Source: Promethearchaeota archaeon (lineage in GTDB: Archaea; Asgardarchaeota; Lokiarchaeia; Sigyniarchaeales; SOKP01). From it: a stretch of DNA of 13,154 nucleotides. The DNA is taken from assembly GCA_030615235.1 (NCBI GenBank), contig JAUWZR010000045.1:1-13154 (forward strand), read 5' to 3'. Below, piece by piece: positions 6,891-13,154 of this stretch. The number at the start of each line of letters is the position of its first letter. Position 1 is the first letter of the stretch. A program made the position numbers and the translations under genes. Below the pieces are notes generated by a model that saw only the letters and a program-made list of their open reading frames with translations, did no database searches and was not told the origin of the DNA.

Positions 6891-6942
6891 TTACTATTCA
6901 TGTATGAAATTGTTGACATTTTTAATTTAAATTGAATCATTT

Positions 6943-8295
6943 TTAACTGAGAAATTTGTAAGCGAAAATCGTGTAAACCTTTATCGCTCTAATAAAATCT
7001 AAAATTTCAATATTTTCATCAATTGAGTGAGCGGTTCTTCCTTTTCCAGGACCGAATAAGATGGTTTGTGGGCAGTATCCGTCATTACGCATGTAATGCG
7101 CATCAGCAGAAGCAGGGAGAAGAGTGTAAAACGGTTTTTTCTCGTAGATCGTTTCAACAAGCTTACAAAAATCATTTAATTCGTCTGATTCCTCCCAATT
7201 TTCCCAATAAGAGCCTTCAGAAGCCGTTACTATTTCAATCTCAACAAAAACTTCCCCCGGAGGACTAGAAAAATCATCTTTTACACCATATCCTACATCA
7301 TCCTTAATAAGTTTCTTTAAAGCCTTTAAAATAGGTTCGACTTGTTGTCCCGGTAAAAGTCTTACATCAAGGATAGCCTCACAAGAGTCAGGAATTACAT
7401 TCTCTTTAATTCCCCCTTTTATCATAGTAAATGCTTTGGAAGAACTAAGAAGAGATTGGAGTAAATTTTGTAGCTCAGGTTGTTCGTTTAAAATTTTGTT
7501 AAAAATATCTTCATTTGGAAAGGTAACTGCTAACAACTTTTTGAGTTTTTCCAACTTAATTGGTGGTTCACTTTTAGGGATATAATCATCGATTTTATCG
7601 AGGTTTTCAATAATTTCGTTCATCATATAAATTGCGTTTTTACTCATTGCTGGCATTGAAGAATGACCTGAAATCCCATGTGTTCTTATTTTTATGACAA
7701 GATGCCCCTTTTCCCCCACGAGAATTGCTTTAGGAAGCGGACTTAGACCTGTTGGTTCACCTATCACTGCAAAATCACACTTTATAGGCTTTAATGGATT
7801 ATTAACGCACCAACTTGTTCCAAACTTTCCACCTGTTTCTTCATCTGCGACAGCATTCAAGATTAAATTTCCAGTAAGATCGAGTTTTAACTCTTTTAAA
7901 ACTTTTAAAGCAATAGCCATAGCTGCTAATCCACTCTTCATATCAGAGGTTCCCCTGCCGTACATGATTTTATTACGCTTAATTAGCGCTGAAAAGGGGG
8001 AATATTTCCAAATTGTTTCGGATCCTGGAGGAACGACATCCATGTGCCCGTTATATAATAGATTCTTTCCTTCAAAATTTTCGTTTAAATAAGCTATTAA
8101 ATTTGCGCGATTATTTCCAAAGGGAAAAATCTCAGTTTTAACATTTACATCTTTCAAGAAATCTTCAATAACAAGTGCTACATTTTTTTCATTCCCAGGT
8201 GGGTTGACAGAATCGCTTTGAATAAGCTTCCTTAAAAAATCAACATAAATCTCTTTATTTTGCTCAATTTTGGCGATAATTGATTCAACACTCAT
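6943..8295 (-). CDS. M20-family zinc metallopeptidase/deacylase (ArgE/DapE/ACY1/CPG2 group)
   Basis: A 450-residue cytoplasmic di-zinc hydrolase of the family that cleaves N-acyl amino acids or small peptides. All core residues are visible: H84 and D86 in NGHMDVVPP, bridging D118 in GRGTSDMKSG, the catalytic/ligand pair E152-E153 in DEETGG, ligand E180 in GEPTG, and H423 in the terminal GRTAHSIDE. H211 in GISGHSSMP marks the lid/dimerisation domain (about 190-315). Length and order are normal for the family. The substrate cannot be told from sequence: acetylornithine, succinyl-diaminopimelate, other acyl amino acids and dipeptides all remain possible, and no biosynthetic neighbours help. There is no signal peptide. 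It is divergent from the giant surface protein gene. A TATA-like element close upstream predicts a short leader, with only a weak, distant AAGGT before the ATG. Confidence 0.95.
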   Translation of the reverse strand: MSVESIIAKIEQNKEIYVDFLRKLIQSDSVNPPGNEKNVALVIEDFLKDVNVKTEIFPFGNNRANLIAYLNENFEGKNLLYNGHMDVVPPGSETIWKYSPFSALIKRNKIMYGRGTSDMKSGLAAMAIALKVLKELKLDLTGNLILNAVADEETGGKFGTSWCVNNPLKPIKCDFAVIGEPTGLSPLPKAILVGEKGHLVIKIRTHGISGHSSMPAMSKNAIYMMNEIIENLDKIDDYIPKSEPPIKLEKLKKLLAVTFPNEDIFNKILNEQPELQNLLQSLLSSSKAFTMIKGGIKENVIPDSCEAILDVRLLPGQQVEPILKALKKLIKDDVGYGVKDDFSSPPGEVFVEIEIVTASEGSYWENWEESDELNDFCKLVETIYEKKPFYTLLPASADAHYMRNDGYCPQTILFGPGKGRTAHSIDENIEILDFIRAIKVYTIFAYKFLS

Positions 8296-8320
8296 TTAAT
8301 CTTTCGACCTTATATGTATT

Positions 8321-8330
8321 TTAATATATG
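8321..8330 (-). promoter_or_regulatory. TATA-like element upstream of the M20 peptidase gene
   Basis: CATATATTAA on the minus strand lies about 26-35 bases before the ATG at 8295, the spacing expected for a leaderless or nearly leaderless archaeal mRNA. It is one of several AT-rich possibilities in the spacer 8296-8436. Confidence 0.4.
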
Positions 8331-8369
8331 TAACTTAATATTTTGTCATTAAGTAATCTATCGCATAAA

Positions 8370-8379
8370 TTTAATATAA
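8370..8379 (+). promoter_or_regulatory. TATA-like element upstream of the surface-protein gene
   Basis: TTTAATATAA lies about 58-67 bases before the TTG start at 8437, so transcription would begin near 8400 with a leader of about 35 bases. A second AT-rich candidate near 8408-8416 would give almost no leader, so the assignment is tentative. Confidence 0.3.
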
Positions 8380-8436
8380 ATTAGCAAATTTTAATATTCT
8401 TAGATTATTTAATAACTAAAATATTGACAATTACGG

Positions 8437-11400
8437 TTGGTTAATTTGATTTTACGACGAAGAAAGAAGGTTAAAAGAATTTTATTTGCGAGTATATTCA
8501 TCTTTTCAATGGTATTAGTAAATACTCTGATAATGAGTGACTTTAATGTCGATATGAACAATAACCAACAACATAATTGGTCAATTGATGAAAATCATAT
8601 TCGAAATTCTGATGCCGATTTATATTTAACAGATTATTACATAACAGGTACAGGAGATAATCAAGATGTAAGAATCTATGTTTTAAATAATTCTTTTTCA
8701 AATGATAACAATCAAAATTCTTTTATTATTCCATCTATGTCAACTACAGAATCAACTTATATGACATATGGGAATTTTAATTTCACATTTCAGAATAATT
8801 TCACAACTGATTATATTATTGAAGATACGAACGCCTTTGAAGCAGATGATTTTATTGAATTTAAATACAATGAGGATACTTCTTCTATGAAGATTAATAC
8901 TGGTTTTAACCTTAGTTCAATAGATTTTGGTAAGCTAGTAGACGGAGTCCCTTCAACATATGTAAGCTTAAATTCGTCTAATGGCGTATTAAATTTTACA
9001 ATTTCCTCAAACTTCACAAGTAGGATTTATACGGGACCCTTTTTTAATCTCAATTTTAATAGATCGTTTATATTAGGGTTGATTTCGCAATTTTCAGGTA
9101 GTATCAATGAAGATGTTAATTTAACGCTTAAAATGTATGATGTATCAAGCTCATCTTGGAAAATCGTAGCTGACCCCTTCTTTATAAATAGTAGCTTTGG
9201 TACTCAATTATTTGAGAATAAGTTTGTTAATGAAAATTTAAATTATATTAATGCGTCAGATATAAGCCAAATACAATTTTATTTTAATAGATTTGATACT
9301 ACTAATTTTACTCTTACATTAGAAGAATTTGAATTATCTTCTACTTACGGTTTTGATTTACCAATAACCAGTAGTAATCATGTTGCTTTAGAGTTTGATT
9401 TAAAGGGGAATAGTTCAAGTGTTAACGGATTCTATGCCTGGATAAGAACTTTGAACCTCACCCAAGCTTTAAATGCAGAGTTAAATATAACCCTATATGA
9501 AGCAAATGCAACTATAGCTAGAACTTCATCAAATCTAATAGCAAATAATTTAGAACCTGACACTTCCAAATTAATCGATTCCCAAATAATTAATTATAAC
9601 GACTATCATGGCGATTCTTTATCATACTTCGATTTTAATCCTGCAAATACTCAAAACTTAAGCCTCAACAATTATTTTGTTGTTATTAAATCAAACCATT
9701 CAGAACAGGTTTTTAGTTTGGTTACAATACCCCGGGAAACTTATGGCGATCCTGATAATAGGGTAGATCATCAACTAAGAACAAGCAGTAACAATGGATT
9801 AACATGGAATGTAGCTGAAAAACAAGTACCTTCCACACCAACCTACACCTCTCAAATACTTGACGCAGCAGCTTTTAAATTGAATGTCACTAGAGCTTAC
9901 ATGCCTTCAGATTTTATAAATCCTTACGACAGTCAAGACACATTAAAGATTCAAGATATTCCTATTATTGACCAGATCAATAATAGTGCTCCTTACGATA
10001 CAAGTTCATCCTTAACATGGGGTTTAGGTCAATGGGATCATAATTTTACCACTTCAATTACAAACAATTCTTTGAATAATTTCCAAATAGACTTAACTTG
10101 GAATCAGAGCATAATTCAAGGTTTTAATTTTAATGTTACCTATACGGTAAAGGCATACTGGATAGAACAAGCTAGTAATGCATATCGAGTGTCTTATGAT
10201 ACTACTCCGATGTGGGAGCTAAACTATACTTTGATCATAGATTATAAAAACTTCGACAACTGGAATTTACTTGAATTTTGGTATTTATTCCCAAGCGATT
10301 ATACAGCAAAAAACTTAACAAATCCAAATTTCGTCGAGATTTACGAAGATGTCGTAAACGAGACGGGCGGAGAAATTATACTGCCCAATCAACCTTCATA
10401 CGAATTTGTTTCAGTACCAAACGACATTATAGATGGTATAAATGGAACTTACTCGCTTAACCTTACTAGTAGCAACCATATTTATGATATGAATAGCTAC
10501 ATTAATTACAATGACATTCTTTGGGAAACTAACGGTTTTATGTACGGAGATAATATATCAGTAAAACTTGATATAAGAGATCCTAATTCTAATCCTTCAA
10601 TTAGCGGCAACGCTAATGTGGTTCTTTTTTATCCAAATAATTCGACAAAAGTTCCAGGGGCTGAACTAAATTCAATATCAGGAGTAATTAAAGGGAATTC
10701 TTTAGTTTACGATTTTAATAATCAATCCATTTACGATGTGACAAATGCTATACCTGTTTTTGGTAATTATTATTTAGGATTCTTCTGGGAAAATGGCTCT
10801 GCTATAGGATGTCAAAAACTTAAGCTTTATATTGATAAGTACGATGTTGATATGAATAATTTAATCTTCGAACCAACATTAAATCAGAATATTCTTGACG
10901 GAATCGTTGATAAGGTGTATGAAGAATATTCGATATTAATTAGTACTGTTAATGTCACAGATGACAAATACTATCCTTCGTTTTATGCTGTAAATAAATC
11001 AGATATTAATCAAGAGTTTATCTATACTATTGGCGATGAAGAAATCCCGATTTTAATTGAAAATTTTCTTCAAAACGAGACAATTTTAAATCCTAATGAA
11101 GATATACGAATTAAAACAAGAATTCAAAATAAACACGGTTTTATCGAGATTAAGCTAAGGGTAAACGTACAACTTGTATCTTTAGTTAATCAAGAATGGA
11201 TAATCGCTGAACAAACGACAGATCTCAAAACTTTAAAACCAAGCATTGATCCTAATGGCGAAGACACCCAAGATTTTTCTGTTGATATCGCAATACCAAC
11301 TCTTCTCGGAGATGGAATATGGCACGGAGTAAATGCTCCAATAAGAAAAGGCGGAGCAAAAACACGATTCACAGTTTTTATCGAATATGGTGGCGAAAGT

Positions 11401-12654
11401 TATGAGATTGATACTTTTGAAAGCAATGAATCATCTTTAATTGTCAATAGTACAGAAGATGTGTTTGAAGGTTATATCATCGATTTGAAATCAGACAATG
11501 ATATTACAGGAGCTTCAATTTTGAAGCCTTTTGAAAGAGACCAATGCCAATATCTCCCAAATCAAACTACATTTGTGATAAATATTTACGATCGAAATTA
11601 TATAAGTAGCTACGATCAATTTATTGAATCTTTTTCTCTGAAGATTAATAGCGATTTTTCAGAAATTCAAACACAACCTCAAACATCGATTTACGGTCAA
11701 TCATTTAATATAAGTTCTGTATTAAAAACGGAGTTTGGAGATATAATTCCAAATAAAAATATAACTTGTCAATTTTATAAAAACGGAATATGGGAAAACC
11801 TATCAACTCAAATTTCGGATCTGGATGGCATTACTAATTTTGAAATTGATACATTAAGCCTACCAAGCGATGATCAGTTTAAATTTCGCTTAACTTGGCA
11901 AGGAGATCAATATACTTTAGAAAAATCTCGTAACATTACTATTTTAATGTATCGAGCGTTCAATGACATATCCTTAGGGCTTCGATCGAATGTAGAGCAG
12001 ATTTTTAGAAACGCTCAAACCACCATCCAATTAACTTTAAGCAATAAAGGAGATTCGGAACTTAGAATAATCGTTCTTAACATTTCTATAGAGATCTCTC
12101 CCTCATTAAGCTACAGTATAGTTGAGATTGATTATTTAGCGTTAGAACAATTTAAACCCGGAGATATTACAGTTATTTTAGTGAGAATTGACATTACAGC
12201 AATCGAACAAATGAATGTATCTGTTTCAATAGGCGTAAAAAATGATAAAACCGATGAGGAGCTTACTTTTCAGGTTTCGAAGTTGTTTGAAATATATGAT
12301 GTGCAACTTGCTGATTATTTACTAAACCTATTTACCCTTATCATGATTTCTATTTTTGTTTTAGTCTGGGGAATCATGTACTTTTATGTGAAAAGGACTA
12401 TAAAGAGAATTGAAACTCCTATTGAAGAACCTGATAAAAGAAAACAACGAAAAGGAAGATATGTATCAGTAAGCGAATTACTGAAAGAAGAAATTCCAGA
12501 GACAGAACCAATAGATTATACCGAAAAAAAAGCCAAGAAGCGATTGAAGAAGAAGGAGAAGAAGAAAAAACCAAAAATAGAAACCGAGAAAAAGGATAAA
12601 CCTCCTACTACAGATTTAGATTCGTTATTAGAAGAAAAAGGTCTTAAGGATTAA
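8437..12654 (+). CDS. giant bitopic cell-surface protein with Ig-like domains and a polybasic cytoplasmic tail
   Basis: A 1405-residue protein. A basic N-terminus (RRRKKVKR, 7-14) precedes a hydrophobic helix (about 15-33), a signal peptide or anchor. An ectodomain of about 1260 residues follows, rich in Asn, Ser, Thr and aromatic residues, with more than 40 N-x-S/T sequons and very few Cys. Most of it looks like beta-sandwich repeats. About 1065-1165 resembles a bacterial-Ig-like domain and 1172-1285 a CARDB/APHP-like domain. A second membrane helix (1295-1318) leads to an 87-residue tail with a Lys-rich run (about 1364-1380) and a segment GRYVSVSELLKEE. It may serve in the cell envelope, adhesion or protrusions; no enzyme signature is seen. 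The start is TTG at 8437, because the first ATG falls inside the hydrophobic helix; TTG at 8446 is an alternative. There is no Shine-Dalgarno site. Exact domain boundaries are approximate. Confidence 0.88.
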   Translation: MVNLILRRRKKVKRILFASIFIFSMVLVNTLIMSDFNVDMNNNQQHNWSIDENHIRNSDADLYLTDYYITGTGDNQDVRIYVLNNSFSNDNNQNSFIIPSMSTTESTYMTYGNFNFTFQNNFTTDYIIEDTNAFEADDFIEFKYNEDTSSMKINTGFNLSSIDFGKLVDGVPSTYVSLNSSNGVLNFTISSNFTSRIYTGPFFNLNFNRSFILGLISQFSGSINEDVNLTLKMYDVSSSSWKIVADPFFINSSFGTQLFENKFVNENLNYINASDISQIQFYFNRFDTTNFTLTLEEFELSSTYGFDLPITSSNHVALEFDLKGNSSSVNGFYAWIRTLNLTQALNAELNITLYEANATIARTSSNLIANNLEPDTSKLIDSQIINYNDYHGDSLSYFDFNPANTQNLSLNNYFVVIKSNHSEQVFSLVTIPRETYGDPDNRVDHQLRTSSNNGLTWNVAEKQVPSTPTYTSQILDAAAFKLNVTRAYMPSDFINPYDSQDTLKIQDIPIIDQINNSAPYDTSSSLTWGLGQWDHNFTTSITNNSLNNFQIDLTWNQSIIQGFNFNVTYTVKAYWIEQASNAYRVSYDTTPMWELNYTLIIDYKNFDNWNLLEFWYLFPSDYTAKNLTNPNFVEIYEDVVNETGGEIILPNQPSYEFVSVPNDIIDGINGTYSLNLTSSNHIYDMNSYINYNDILWETNGFMYGDNISVKLDIRDPNSNPSISGNANVVLFYPNNSTKVPGAELNSISGVIKGNSLVYDFNNQSIYDVTNAIPVFGNYYLGFFWENGSAIGCQKLKLYIDKYDVDMNNLIFEPTLNQNILDGIVDKVYEEYSILISTVNVTDDKYYPSFYAVNKSDINQEFIYTIGDEEIPILIENFLQNETILNPNEDIRIKTRIQNKHGFIEIKLRVNVQLVSLVNQEWIIAEQTTDLKTLKPSIDPNGEDTQDFSVDIAIPTLLGDGIWHGVNAPIRKGGAKTRFTVFIEYGGESYEIDTFESNESSLIVNSTEDVFEGYIIDLKSDNDITGASILKPFERDQCQYLPNQTTFVINIYDRNYISSYDQFIESFSLKINSDFSEIQTQPQTSIYGQSFNISSVLKTEFGDIIPNKNITCQFYKNGIWENLSTQISDLDGITNFEIDTLSLPSDDQFKFRLTWQGDQYTLEKSRNITILMYRAFNDISLGLRSNVEQIFRNAQTTIQLTLSNKGDSELRIIVLNISIEISPSLSYSIVEIDYLALEQFKPGDITVILVRIDITAIEQMNVSVSIGVKNDKTDEELTFQVSKLFEIYDVQLADYLLNLFTLIMISIFVLVWGIMYFYVKRTIKRIETPIEEPDKRKQRKGRYVSVSELLKEEIPETEPIDYTEKKAKKRLKKKEKKKKPKIETEKKDKPPTTDLDSLLEEKGLKD

Positions 12655-12679
12655 GTATTAAAAATATTAACATCCTATA

Positions 12680-12704
12680 TTTCTTTTTTTAAAAAAAGAG
12701 GAAA
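12680..12704. terminator. bidirectional T7A7 terminator between convergent genes
   Basis: The 55-base spacer between the surface-protein stop (12654) and the Roadblock stop (12710) holds TTCTTTTTTT followed directly by AAAAAAAGAG, a self-complementary core. It gives a run of seven T on each strand, fitting archaeal T-tract termination for both genes. Confidence 0.6.
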
Positions 12705-12709
12705 TAAAT

Positions 12710-13063
12710 TTATAAGTTTGAAATTGAAATTAAGTTTCTTTTAAGAAGAGATAAAGACGCTTTACCGTCTAATCCTGCTAAAGCGATTAAAATTCCCTTA
12801 TCAGACCTAACGATTACCCCATATCCGTCTTCTAATTCTATAATTGCTGATTTTAGGCCTCCCTTACCTGTGTTTTCCCCCAAGGCATTAGAATTTTTTA
12901 TAAGTATCGCGCATGCTTTCGCGATTCCAATGTGGTCCATATCCGTAATTGTTTGTCCTGTGATTACTTTTCCTTCCAGATCAGAAGCAATTAAGCCCTC
13001 AGTTTCAGGTACAACATCAAATAATTCTGCTAATTTCTTTTCGATAACTCCTTTGTCGAACAT
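12710..13063 (-). CDS. Roadblock/LC7-domain protein
   Basis: A 117-residue single-domain protein of the Roadblock/LC7 (MglB, Ragulator/dynein light chain) superfamily, which forms dimers that regulate or scaffold small Ras-like GTPases. The pattern fits the fold: an N-terminal helix (5-16); a beta hairpin with the typical GLIASDLEGKVI (23-34); a helix about 43-58 (GIAKACAILIKNS); strands SAIIELEDGYGVIVRSD (72-88) and GILIALA (90-96); and a C-terminal helix (about 100-113). Length is usual for the family. Such proteins, along with many small GTPases, are expanded in Asgard archaea, so this is one of the better lineage markers here. No GTPase gene is in the window, so the partner is unknown. 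It converges on the surface-protein gene across a shared terminator. No strong Shine-Dalgarno site precedes the ATG. Confidence 0.93.
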   Translation of the reverse strand: MFDKGVIEKKLAELFDVVPETEGLIASDLEGKVITGQTITDMDHIGIAKACAILIKNSNALGENTGKGGLKSAIIELEDGYGVIVRSDKGILIALAGLDGKASLSLLKRNLISISNL

Positions 13064-13140
13064 AGTTACACTACTCTTTATTTTTTTAGTAATAAGTTTG
13101 AATTCTGAATTAGCTTATCTAAATCTTGTAGTTCAATACT

Positions 13141-13154
13141 TAAATATATATATA
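13141..13154 (-). promoter_or_regulatory. possible TATA element of the Roadblock gene, cut by the window edge
   Basis: On the minus strand the window edge begins TATATATATATTTA, 78-91 bases before the Roadblock ATG. It could be the promoter with a leader of around 50 bases, but it may belong to another gene beyond the edge. I see nothing else in 13064-13140. Confidence 0.25.

Noticed and set aside
7694..8092. 132-codon plus-strand open frame
   Set aside because: It is antisense to the conserved core of the M20 peptidase, whose metal ligands all lie in the minus-strand frame.
12530..12600. Lys-rich run in the surface protein as a frameshifted or spurious end
   Set aside because: The frame is continuous from the membrane helix to the stop, the run is interrupted by ordinary residues, and a T-tract terminator follows at a normal distance.

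Overview
The window looks like a piece of an Asgard archaeal genome, most like the Lokiarchaeia-type lineages. The DNA is visibly AT-rich. The protein genes are archaeal in style: TATA-like elements sit 25-60 bases upstream of starts, Shine-Dalgarno sites are few, and one gene seems to start at TTG. Gene content points the same way: a stand-alone Roadblock/LC7 protein, a von Willebrand A (vWA) protein with two eukaryote-like C4HC3 zinc fingers, a methionyl-tRNA synthetase close to the archaeal/eukaryotic type, and a giant N-glycosylation-rich surface protein. The lineage is inferred from these genes; there is no rRNA gene to confirm it.

Layout. Bases 1-250 hold the 3' end of an unidentified plus-strand gene, with an in-frame TGA after which the frame stays open to a TAG. 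Bases 257-2140 (minus) are a two-gene unit: a 212-residue protein of unknown function followed 12 bases later by a 410-residue P-loop ATPase with AAA+/STAND-like features, resembling the BrxC/PglY (DUF2791) group. A TATA-rich 86-base spacer separates this unit from a divergent 414-residue protein of unknown function (2227-3471). That gene ends one base from the convergent methionyl-tRNA synthetase gene (3473-5521, minus). Upstream of metG, on the same strand but with separate promoter-like spacers, come the vWA/zinc-finger gene (5651-6826) and an M20 metallopeptidase gene (6943-8295). A 141-base divergent spacer leads to a 1405-residue surface protein (8437-12654, plus). It is followed by a self-complementary T7A7 terminator and the convergent Roadblock gene (12710-13063, minus).

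How the genes relate. Most are separate transcription units: housekeeping functions (metG, M20 peptidase) next to lineage-specific genes. The only tight operon is the 212-residue protein plus the ATPase. With the divergent 414-residue gene it forms a three-gene block with no recognised biology, and is the best candidate here for an undescribed system. The most informative single gene is the vWA/double zinc-finger protein, whose whole architecture recalls the TFIIH subunit p44/Ssl1. There is no tRNA, rRNA, CRISPR array, insertion sequence or integrase that I can see, and no gene-free stretch longer than about 150 bases.
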